7,455 bases of DNA, taken from Methylomarinum sp964442675 (GTDB lineage Bacteria > Pseudomonadota > Gammaproteobacteria > Methylococcales > Methylomonadaceae). A program made the translations under genes and the position numbers. The stretch's first letter is position 1, and each line of letters starts with the position of its first letter. This document shows, one piece after another, positions 1 through 6,269 of the stretch. The stretch covers positions 1 to 7,455 of the forward strand of contig CAYUAE010000099.1 in assembly GCA_964442675.1 (NCBI GenBank), written 5' to 3'. The notes under the pieces are model-generated. The model worked only from the letters and a program-made list of their open reading frames with translations, was not told the origin of the DNA and ran no database searches.

Positions 1-1729
1 CTGCCTGCGCCTTGTCTTCAATACCCGCATCATCAAGAAGCTGTTGCAAAAATTGCACTAAAGGCGCGCTCGATGTCTGTGCCATCGCCTGCTCACTGGC
101 TTGTTCCAGTGCGACAAGCGCCTCCTGCCAGCCCAGTTGTGCCAGACAATGCTGCAATGTTTGCGTGGTCGAGGCAATCTTGCCCTTGAGCAGGCTGTTC
201 GCACAGGGCATGGAAATAATTTCCAGTTGCGTTTTTAACAGGGTCTGTGCCGATGGACTAGCCTTATCGTGTACTGTGGTGCTTGCCTCAGACGCTGCAG
301 TATTAGCCTCGAGTGCGGTTTCTGCCGTCGGCGGCTGCAACAGACTGTCGACAAATTGTGTCAAGGGTTCGGCGGTGCCATCGCTTAACGCCGCATCGCA
401 GGCGGCCTGCAATGCCGCCTGATGCGGCCAGGATAATCGCCGCAACAGGCGATCAAGGATGTTCTGCGTCGATAAGATACGCCCTTTGAACAGGTTTGGC
501 GCACAGTTCAGCGCCAATATTTTCTGCTGGGTTTCCAGCAAGACCCGCATGGCATCACTGAATGTCTCCGAGGCTTCGTCATGATCGACATCCGCTGCTG
601 ACGGTGCCGGCATGGCCGTATCCACCGCCGTCTCTGACGAGGCGACACCGGGTTCAAAGTGGCCGGTTTCCAGCGCCTGCAACAAGGCACTAAGCCGTTC
701 AGCGTCCGGGTTATCGATATGCTCGATAAGGTGCATCATCCAGTCCAGTACCCGGGTTTGCAGCAATTCGGCCGCGCCGATTTCCAGTGCCGGCCTGATA
801 CAGTTTTTGAGCTGTTGATAATCCTGTTGTGCCAATGCCTGCCGGGCGTTGGCGATTAAATCAGTATACTGCTGCACATCGCCCATCTCGCCACTGGGAA
901 ACGCCAGTTGCTCCACCTGTAATGGAATCAGTGTGATTTGTTCTGCCACATAGCGATAATGTTCACGCAGGCTGTTTTCATCGGCTGTGCTTAACAAGCG
1001 GATCCGCAAATTACAGTGAAAGGGGTCGATGTTTTCCAGTTCCCCCCAAGGCTCGCGTGGCGTGACCTGATAACACATCAGACCGGGAGTGGTTTGCACC
1101 AGAAACAAAGGGTCTTCCCCGTTAAAAAAGCATTGTTCGTCCGGCGTATAACTGAGCGCATAAACCGGCGCGGATTGTTCAGCCTGCTCATAACACCGGA
1201 TTCGGTCATCATGGCTGAATTCTGCCAGCCAGTCGGGAACTTCAGCAGCAGGCGGTGCCACCAGACTGGCGGCTGTATCAGCCCCGCCCTGTGTGTTTTC
1301 CACCTCAGCCGCAGCGGGCGCTTCCTGCGTGGCCGCTGCGCTGTCTTCGCCTAGCAGAGCGCGTAGTTTCTGCGATAACACCTGCCCCAGACTTTCGGCA
1401 TTATCCCCTAGCTGCTCGCTGGTTTCCAGATCATCCAGCCAGGCTTCGATCTGATCCATGGCTTCAAGAAACAGGTCGATATGATCGGCTTCAAGATCAA
1501 ACGCCCCCTCACGGACCTGATCCAGAACATCTTCAGCGGCATGCACCACCCGGGTTAGTGGAGCAATATCAAATAAGCCGGAGGAACCTTTTATAGTATG
1601 AATCGAACGAAACAGATCATTGAGCAGCTCATTATCACGCGCATTTTCTTCCAGTTGTAAAAAACACTGGCCGACCGCTTCCAGGTTATCCCGGGACTCT
1701 TGTAAAAAACTTTCCAGCATGGGGTCCAT
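1..1729 (-). CDS. cheA: CheA-type chemotaxis histidine kinase, N-terminal 576 residues (3' end beyond left edge)
   Basis: The frame stays open from ATG at 1729 to the left edge, giving 576 complete codons with no stop. Residues 1-125 form an Hpt (P1) phosphotransfer domain: the motif around His44 (FRSIHTIKGSSG, residues 40-51) is the classic CheA phospho-histidine site. An Ala/Pro/Glu-rich linker covers about 129-165. Residues about 186-270 look like a P2-type alpha/beta domain (GEDPLFLVQTTPG, then DPFHCNLRIRLL). A mostly helical stretch and another acidic Ala-rich linker follow. Two related helical repeats occupy about 396-465 and 496-566. No P3 dimerisation, P4 ATPase or P5 CheW-like domain is reached, so these must lie beyond the edge; the protein is clearly longer than E. 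coli CheA (about 654 residues). The start is supported by an SD at 1740-1744 and the TAATG overlap with cheY; Met4 is a less likely alternative. The kinase assignment rests on the Hpt domain plus operon context. A large Hpt protein without a kinase core is the alternative. Confidence 0.9.
   Translation of the reverse strand, partial: MDPMLESFLQESRDNLEAVGQCFLQLEENARDNELLNDLFRSIHTIKGSSGLFDIAPLTRVVHAAEDVLDQVREGAFDLEADHIDLFLEAMDQIEAWLDDLETSEQLGDNAESLGQVLSQKLRALLGEDSAAATQEAPAAAEVENTQGGADTAASLVAPPAAEVPDWLAEFSHDDRIRCYEQAEQSAPVYALSYTPDEQCFFNGEDPLFLVQTTPGLMCYQVTPREPWGELENIDPFHCNLRIRLLSTADENSLREHYRYVAEQITLIPLQVEQLAFPSGEMGDVQQYTDLIANARQALAQQDYQQLKNCIRPALEIGAAELLQTRVLDWMMHLIEHIDNPDAERLSALLQALETGHFEPGVASSETAVDTAMPAPSAADVDHDEASETFSDAMRVLLETQQKILALNCAPNLFKGRILSTQNILDRLLRRLSWPHQAALQAACDAALSDGTAEPLTQFVDSLLQPPTAETALEANTAASEASTTVHDKASPSAQTLLKTQLEIISMPCANSLLKGKIASTTQTLQHCLAQLGWQEALVALEQASEQAMAQTSSAPLVQFLQQLLDDAGIEDKAQA
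32..244 (-). repeat. CheA internal helical repeat, copy B (residues 496-566)
   Basis: This is the second copy of the repeat, about 100 residues after copy A and separated from it by a Thr/Ala/Glu-rich linker (about 466-494). It keeps the LLKTQ, SLLKGKIAST, LGW and APLVQFLQQLL elements. The chain continues past the left edge, so further copies may follow. Confidence 0.75.
335..544 (-). repeat. CheA internal helical repeat, copy A (residues 396-465)
   Basis: This protein-level repeat has the pattern LLxTQ, then I, then C, then LxKG[RK]IxST, L, L, LxW, and a C-terminal PLxQFxxxLL. Copy A and copy B share about 25 identical positions out of 70 by hand alignment, with a single one-residue gap after the Trp. 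It is predicted helical. The two copies have diverged at DNA level, so this is an old domain duplication rather than a recent one. Confidence 0.75.
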
Positions 1730-2100
1730 TACGCATCCACTCCTACCATTAGTGATACATAATCCTGCAATTCTTCCGCCTTGGCAGGCTTGACGATATA
1801 GAAGTTGGCCCCTGCCATATAGGCTTTGGTTTTATCGCCTTCCTCTTCTTCCGTGCTGATCATGATCACCGGGATGGCCATTAACACGTCATTCTGGCGC
1901 ATTTCTTCAACCAGTCGATAGCCATCCATTTTCGGCATATTGACATCAACCAGCGACAGATCGAAGTTTTCATCCAGCATTTTTTCCAATGCCTCGATTC
2001 CGTTTTCCGCTTCCGCAACCTGATAGCCTAACGCTTCCATCAGCTTTCGGTGATACATTCTTACGGTCACCGCATCATCTACAATTAAAATCTTCTTCAT
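1729..2100 (-). CDS. cheY: CheY-like single-domain response regulator
   Basis: This 123-residue protein is a stand-alone receiver domain. The acidic pair Asp8/Asp9 (IVDDA), phosphoacceptor Asp52 (LVDVNMPKMDG), Ser82 (switch position, IMIST) and Lys104 (YIVKP) are all present, and Tyr101 sits where the aromatic switch residue of CheY lies. There is no output domain, so it acts through protein contacts, either as the phospho-signal carrier or as a phosphate sink for the CheA encoded next. An acidic run of four Glu (84-87) follows the switch Ser/Thr at the start of helix 4, a region that in CheY proteins contacts partners. The ATG is preceded by only a weak purine-rich site (GGGG at 2108-2111), 19 bases after the cheR stop. 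Its TAA overlaps the cheA ATG by one base. Which output it controls cannot be told from this window. Confidence 0.95.
   Translation of the reverse strand: MKKILIVDDAVTVRMYHRKLMEALGYQVAEAENGIEALEKMLDENFDLSLVDVNMPKMDGYRLVEEMRQNDVLMAIPVIMISTEEEEGDKTKAYMAGANFYIVKPAKAEELQDYVSLMVGVDA
1740..1744 (-). promoter_or_regulatory. Shine-Dalgarno site for cheA within the end of cheY, with TAATG stop-start overlap
   Basis: AGGAG lies 10 bases before the ATG at 1729, inside the last codons of cheY. The cheY TAA and cheA ATG share base 1729 (TAATG). This is the usual layout for translational coupling and fixes the cheA start. Confidence 0.7.
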
Positions 2101-2119
2101 CTTTCTGCCCCGTCTCTTG

Positions 2120-2956
2120 CTATGCTGGTTTCTGGTAAGTAATGGCTTTAGGAAACTTTTTCACCTTAAACAATGAGGAAATACGGCTCATTGATTCTGA
2201 GTGTCCCAAAAAGATATAGCCGCCCGAATTCAAGGCATCATAAAACACATCCGCTGCCTGACGCCGGGAGGCATCATCGAAGTAAATCAACAGATTCCGG
2301 CAAAAAATGACATCGATCTGGCGATATTTCCGGGTATCAGCCTTGTTGGAAAGATTGACCTGGGTAAACTCAATCGCGTCACGCAAGTCCTGTTCAATCT
2401 GAAACTGGCCAGCCGCAATTTCCTTGAAATAGCGTTTGAAGATTTCTTTGGGTAAGGGTTTGACAGAACGCGCTCCGTACACCCCTTTCCGGCATTTATC
2501 CAACACTTTGGTGTCGATATCAGAGGACATGATTTCAACATCATAATCATCAATTTTATCCCAGAACTCCAATAGATAAATGGCAATGGAATAAGGTTCT
2601 TCCCCTGTACTGGAGGGAATCGACCAGATACGAATGGTATCGCCCGGCGATTTGTTTTTGATCACCTCATCCAGCACCGATTCGACCAGGCATTCAAACT
2701 GATATTCTTCCCGAAAAAAATAGGTCTCATTCACCGTCATGATATTGATGAGTTCCTGCAACTCTTCGCCGGATGCCTGGAAACGTAACATGGTGAAATA
2801 ACGCCTGAAGCTGGTAGAGCCGGTTTGCTCCATGCGCTCCAACAGACGTTTATTGACAAAGTACTGCTTGTTATCTTCAAAGCGAATACCGGTTTTCCGG
2901 TAAAAATAATCCCGGAAGCGCTCAAAGTCCTGTTTACTGATCTCTGCTTCGGCCAT
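2120..2956 (-). CDS. cheR: CheR, MCP glutamate O-methyltransferase
   Basis: This 278-residue protein matches the usual CheR length. It transfers methyl groups from S-adenosylmethionine to glutamates on receptor signalling helices and opposes CheB. The N-terminal helical domain (about 8-70) is followed by the family signatures: NETYFFRE at 76-83, the SAM-binding loop with STGEEPYS at 116-123, an acidic strand end with Asp146 and Asp148, FCRNLLIYFDD at 218-228, and GYIFLGHSES at 246-255. The SAM loop reads WSIPSSTGEE where WSAGCSTGEE is common, so the first Gly is Pro. There is no TPR or other C-terminal extension. It starts one base after the stop of the HEAT-repeat gene, with a strong SD (AAGGGGG, 2963-2969) inside that gene, which suggests coupled translation. 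Confidence 0.96.
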   Translation of the reverse strand: MAEAEISKQDFERFRDYFYRKTGIRFEDNKQYFVNKRLLERMEQTGSTSFRRYFTMLRFQASGEELQELINIMTVNETYFFREEYQFECLVESVLDEVIKNKSPGDTIRIWSIPSSTGEEPYSIAIYLLEFWDKIDDYDVEIMSSDIDTKVLDKCRKGVYGARSVKPLPKEIFKRYFKEIAAGQFQIEQDLRDAIEFTQVNLSNKADTRKYRQIDVIFCRNLLIYFDDASRRQAADVFYDALNSGGYIFLGHSESMSRISSLFKVKKFPKAITYQKPA

Positions 2957-2957
2957 C

Positions 2958-3593
2958 TTATTCCCCCTTGATACGCGCTACCGCCACATCCACAGCAAAA
3001 TGCAGATAGGATTCATCAGGAAAGCGTTCTTTCAAGGCCAGCAAGGTGTCGATCATTTCCGGCTCACCCACTTCAGCCAGCCGGTCCACCGCTGTGGCAA
3101 TCACATTGATATGAGTTTCATCCTTCAATACCGACATTAACCACTTCGGTGTATCGGGATGCGCCAGGGTCTGCAAAATATCGATGGCAAAAATACGCAC
3201 ATCAGAATCGGTATCGTTGAGCAGTTCAATAATATGCAGGGCCACCAGTTCCGGCATGGTCTGCAATATTTCGATGACTGCATTGCGCTTGGCGGCATCT
3301 TCCGAGCGTAAAAGGGCGATCAAGCCTTGCACCACCTCATCGGTTTTCATGGTTTGCAGACTATCGAGAATGGCTTCAAAGACGACCCGTTCCTGTTCGT
3401 TGTCCAATGCCTCCAGCAAGGCTGTGGCCGCTTCAGGATATTCGGCCAGATCCCGTGCTGCCCAGCGCCGGACCGTCACGGTTTCGCCCTGTTGCAAGTC
3501 ACGAATCAAATCCTCTACCGTGCGCTCATTATGACGACGCTCGGCGTGTTGATCCTGTTCGCCTGCCTGAGACTTATGCTTTTTTAATGCCAT
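2958..3593 (-). CDS. HEAT-repeat protein in chemosensory operon
   Basis: This 211-residue protein has no signal peptide or membrane segment. After a charged, basic N-terminal tail (about 1-24, rich in Lys, Arg, His and Gln) it consists of about five paired-helix repeats of 30-34 residues (near 38-64, 65-98, 99-128, 129-159 and 160-190) and a final helix. The repeats share an Arg/Val-x-x-Ala helix followed by a second Leu-rich helix, for example DVRIFAIDILQTL and RNAVIEILQTM. This is the HEAT or PBS-lyase-HEAT pattern, typical of protein-binding solenoids without catalysis. The gene lies between cheB and cheR with gaps of 19 bases and 1 base, and has a very good SD (3599-3606), so it belongs to the operon. 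By inference it is a scaffold or adaptor for CheR, CheB, CheA or the receptor. No specific function is recognised. Confidence 0.88.
   Translation of the reverse strand: MALKKHKSQAGEQDQHAERRHNERTVEDLIRDLQQGETVTVRRWAARDLAEYPEAATALLEALDNEQERVVFEAILDSLQTMKTDEVVQGLIALLRSEDAAKRNAVIEILQTMPELVALHIIELLNDTDSDVRIFAIDILQTLAHPDTPKWLMSVLKDETHINVIATAVDRLAEVGEPEMIDTLLALKERFPDESYLHFAVDVAVARIKGE
2963..2969 (-). promoter_or_regulatory. Shine-Dalgarno site for cheR inside the HEAT gene
   Basis: AAGGGGG sits six bases before the cheR ATG at 2956 and lies within the final codons of the upstream HEAT-repeat gene. The two genes are one base apart, so coupled translation is likely. Confidence 0.7.
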
Positions 3594-3598
3594 CCTTA

Positions 3599-3606
3599 TC
3601 TCCTCT
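3599..3606 (-). promoter_or_regulatory. Strong Shine-Dalgarno site for the HEAT-repeat gene
   Basis: AGAGGAGA, with core AGGAG at 3600-3604, lies six bases before the ATG at 3593, in the 19-base gap after cheB. It is one of the best ribosome sites in the window and supports this short gene being translated well. Confidence 0.75.
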
Positions 3607-3612
3607 TTCTGT

Positions 3613-4698
3613 TTAACAGACCCATTCGATCAATTGCGGAGCAATATCCTCGGCATCCAGAATTTTGTCGGCGCCCCCAAGTTCAATCAAAACCTGCGGC
3701 ATGCCGAAAACCACAGCGCTGTTTTCTGATTCGGCAATGGTTCGGGCCCCTTCACGATGTAGGGCGGCCATAGCTTCAGCCCCATCATTGCCCATACCTG
3801 TCAATTGCACACAGACAATTGATGCAGGATCATAAAATTCACCAACACTGCGCGCCATCAGCTCGACACTGGGATGCCACAGAAACTCTGAGCGCGGCGG
3901 AATACTGGTGGCCAGCACCTTATCTTTTCGGCTAACCATCTTCACATCAGCATCGCCCCGTGCAATATAGGCAGTACCGGCTTCCATTTCTATTGCTCGA
4001 TTAAGTTCAACTATTGAAATATCACATAATTTATTCAGCCGTTTGGCAAATACTTCGGTAAATTTTGCCGGCATGTGCTGCGCCACCAGAATCGGCCAGG
4101 GAAAGTTGGCGGGAATATGCGGCAAAATCTTTTCCAGCGTGCCCGGCCCACCGGTTGACACGCCGATAATGACAATGCCCTGGCCATTCGCCGTGTTTTT
4201 GGTAACTGTTTTTCTGGCAACAGGTTTGCACGCCGTTTTAACCGGTTTTGCAGAAGCTGTAGCCGACTGTTTTTTGATGCGTGAACCTAATGTGCGCGCC
4301 TTGCTATAACGGGAACGCAAGGCGGCCTTTATTTTTCGTAACAGTTCGGATTCGACTTCATCAATATTCAGCGACACTGTACCGCCGGGTTTGGCCACAT
4401 AATCGACCGCGCCCATTTCCAGCGCTTCAAATGTGACCATAGCGCCTTTTTCAGTCAGTGATGACACCATAATCACCGGCAACGGCGTTTCCGTCATAAT
4501 ATGGCTTAAACACGTCAAGCCATCCATCACCGGCATATTGATATCGAGCGTTACCACATCGGGTTGATATCCACGGATTTTGTCCAGACCATCCTGACCA
4601 TTGCGGGCAACTTCCACCTCATAGCCTGCATTCTCCAGCATGTCACGAAGTTTCTTACGCATCAGCGCAGAATCATCAATCACCAGTATTTTTTTCAT
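3613..4698 (-). CDS. cheB: CheB, receptor methylesterase/glutamine deamidase with receiver domain
   Basis: This 361-residue protein has the standard CheB layout and size. The receiver domain (about 1-125) has Asp8/Asp9, phosphoacceptor Asp52 (TLDINMPVMDG) and Lys103 (YVAKPGG). A flexible basic linker rich in Lys, Thr and Ala (about 131-172) leads to the catalytic domain. That domain carries Ser181 in GVSTGGP, His208 in VAQHMP and Asp305 in GMGNDGA, matching the Ser-His-Asp triad of Salmonella CheB (Ser164, His190, Asp286). It removes methyl groups from receptor glutamates and is activated when CheA phosphorylates the receiver domain. The start MKKILVIDDS is the usual N-terminus of this family, and AGGA at 4703-4706 is the SD. 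No C-terminal pentapeptide-binding extension is evident. It sits 18 bases after the triple-CheW gene. Confidence 0.97.
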   Translation of the reverse strand: MKKILVIDDSALMRKKLRDMLENAGYEVEVARNGQDGLDKIRGYQPDVVTLDINMPVMDGLTCLSHIMTETPLPVIMVSSLTEKGAMVTFEALEMGAVDYVAKPGGTVSLNIDEVESELLRKIKAALRSRYSKARTLGSRIKKQSATASAKPVKTACKPVARKTVTKNTANGQGIVIIGVSTGGPGTLEKILPHIPANFPWPILVAQHMPAKFTEVFAKRLNKLCDISIVELNRAIEMEAGTAYIARGDADVKMVSRKDKVLATSIPPRSEFLWHPSVELMARSVGEFYDPASIVCVQLTGMGNDGAEAMAALHREGARTIAESENSAVVFGMPQVLIELGGADKILDAEDIAPQLIEWVC

Positions 4699-4702
4699 TG
4701 CT

Positions 4703-4706
4703 TCCT
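4703..4706 (-). promoter_or_regulatory. Shine-Dalgarno site for cheB
   Basis: AGGA lies four bases before the ATG at 4698, in the 18-base gap after the triple-CheW gene. It is close but plausible and supports this start. Confidence 0.55.
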
Positions 4707-4716
4707 GCGCTCTCTT

Positions 4717-6252
4717 TTATTCGTCAAGTTCCAGCAGTACGTTATTTTCATCGGGATTGAGCAATTCATCCGCATTCAGTACTTGAATAATGCGTTTTTC
4801 TTCGCGCAGATTGACCACACGTCCCATCACTCTGGTTTGGTCCTCAGATAATTCAGGTGCTGGCTCGATACTGTCCCGAGACAATCGCAGCACTTCAACC
4901 ACCGAGTCCATAATAAAGCCTGTCTGTACATTGTTGATATTGAGTACGATAATCCGTTGCCGCTCATTCGGCGCCATCCGCTCCAACCCAAAACGGCTGC
5001 GCATATCCAGTACCGGCAAGATGGTGCCACGCAGGTTGATCATACCTTCGATAAAGTCGGCCGTTTTCGGCACCTGACTCATTGTTTCAGGTACGCGGGT
5101 AATTTCCTGTACATAATCAATCGTGACTCCGAACTCCTGGTTTGCCAACTTAAAGACAACCATTTGGGTATCATTATCTTCCTCGTTGTTTTCCGTGACA
5201 GCGTGATGACTACTATTCATGTTATGACTCTCCATACCTTGATTCATAGTGATGGCTTGCAAGGCCTGCTCATCGAACAATGCTTCCGGCTTGAGGATAG
5301 AAAGCAAACGATTTCCATTATTCAATCTGCAAACTGCTGCAATTTCATCGTGTTCCTCGTGAATCAGCTTTGGTACCGGGTCCCGCTCAGACTCAGGTAC
5401 CACCAACACTTCCCGTACGTCATCGACAACCAGCCCCATTGAATACTGCCCACCACCCGGCGCACGAATACTAATCACTAAAACGCGACTGTGTTCATCC
5501 AGATCACGCTCGGGAAATCCGAATAATGCTCTGAGACTAAGCAAAGGCAACAGCCTGCCTCTTAAATTAATCATCCCCAAAATATGGGCGGCGGTATCCG
5601 GTATTTCTGCAATATCATCCGGTGCCCGGACAATTTCTTCCACATCCATCAGATCAAATGCATATTCTTCCTGATCAACCAAAAAGCTGACCAATTGATG
5701 GTTTTGGAAATCATCTTCCTCAATATCTATGATTGAGGCATCATTATTAGTGATAGAGGTATGATTATCCGTCGCCATCGCAATAATTTTTGCAAAATCA
5801 CGATCAATGACCTGACGGATATCAATCAGCTGAATCAGACGATCATCATCCTGAATAACGCCATTTAACAAATCAGCGGAAACAGTGGTCTTGAGTGATG
5901 AGGCATCTTTTATATTTTGCTCGTCGATACGCATAGCCTTAGAGACACTATCGACAATCAAACCTATCGTAGTCCCCACATCAACCACCAATACGCGCGT
6001 TGATTCACCAAGGTTTTGTGCCGGAACGCCCAAAATATGGCGTAAATCCAGAACAGGTAATACATTTCCGCGTAAATTGGCCAGCCCTACAAGCGACTCA
6101 GGAGTGAGCGGCACACTGACCGTTGCTGGCAATCGTATAATTTCTGCCACTTGCTGCATCGGCAAACCAAAATGCTCTGTACCCACTTGAAAGGTGACAA
6201 ACTGCTGAATAATGTCTTCTTCAGCGTCTTGTATTGCTTGCGCATTTGACAT
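4717..6252 (-). CDS. Triple CheW-domain chemotaxis scaffold protein
   Basis: This 511-residue protein is made of three complete CheW domains, at about 15-152, 185-330 and 362-503. CheW links receptors to CheA in signalling arrays, and ordinary CheW has one domain of about 160 residues. Each unit repeats the same elements: an opening strand (QFVTFQVG, QLVSFLVD, MVVFKLAN), the VxEIxRxP segment, and the core motif NLRG followed by PxLxLR or similar. The invariant Arg, important for receptor contact in E. coli CheW, is present in all three (Arg61, Arg231, Arg408). The linkers (about 153-184 and 331-361) are rich in Asn, Asp, Thr, Glu and Met. The domains are clearly diverged from one another. The start is supported by AAGGAA at 6259-6264, and the gene begins 17 bases after the MCP stop. 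No CheA or receiver domain is fused. I leave the symbol empty because the protein is not a simple CheW. Confidence 0.95.
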   Translation of the reverse strand: MSNAQAIQDAEEDIIQQFVTFQVGTEHFGLPMQQVAEIIRLPATVSVPLTPESLVGLANLRGNVLPVLDLRHILGVPAQNLGESTRVLVVDVGTTIGLIVDSVSKAMRIDEQNIKDASSLKTTVSADLLNGVIQDDDRLIQLIDIRQVIDRDFAKIIAMATDNHTSITNNDASIIDIEEDDFQNHQLVSFLVDQEEYAFDLMDVEEIVRAPDDIAEIPDTAAHILGMINLRGRLLPLLSLRALFGFPERDLDEHSRVLVISIRAPGGGQYSMGLVVDDVREVLVVPESERDPVPKLIHEEHDEIAAVCRLNNGNRLLSILKPEALFDEQALQAITMNQGMESHNMNSSHHAVTENNEEDNDTQMVVFKLANQEFGVTIDYVQEITRVPETMSQVPKTADFIEGMINLRGTILPVLDMRSRFGLERMAPNERQRIIVLNINNVQTGFIMDSVVEVLRLSRDSIEPAPELSEDQTRVMGRVVNLREEKRIIQVLNADELLNPDENNVLLELDE

Positions 6253-6258
6253 GACAGG

Positions 6259-6264
6259 TTCCTT
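6259..6264 (-). promoter_or_regulatory. Shine-Dalgarno site for the triple-CheW gene
   Basis: AAGGAA lies six bases before the ATG at 6252, in the short gap after the receptor gene, and supports the chosen start. Confidence 0.65.
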
Positions 6265-6269
6265 GTTTT

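Noticed and set aside
12..422. Cys-rich plus-strand open frame of 136 codons
   Set aside because: It is antisense to the open cheA frame; its Cys/Ser/Ala content mirrors the Ala/Gln/Thr-rich repeats on the other strand, and no SD or known motif supports it.
1656..1712. Two identical TTTTTTACAA stretches in cheA, each a T TTT TTA slippery heptamer in the reading frame, 45 bases apart
   Set aside because: A -1 shift at either site meets a stop within about ten codons, and both simply encode Phe-Leu-Gln in the Hpt helices. Most likely coincidence.
4031..4309. Overlapping open frames on both strands inside cheB
   Set aside because: They are shadows of the CheB catalytic domain frame, which carries the Ser-His-Asp triad.
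5217..5262. Possible internal start for a separate third CheW (Met cluster at residues 336-345 of the triple-CheW protein)
   Set aside because: Several Met codons occur in the linker, but I saw no convincing SD before them and the frame is continuous, so a single fused protein is the simpler reading.
4957..5442. Plus-strand open frame of 161 codons
   Set aside because: It lies wholly antisense to the second and third CheW domains, which have clear family motifs. No ribosome site or recognisable domain is seen.
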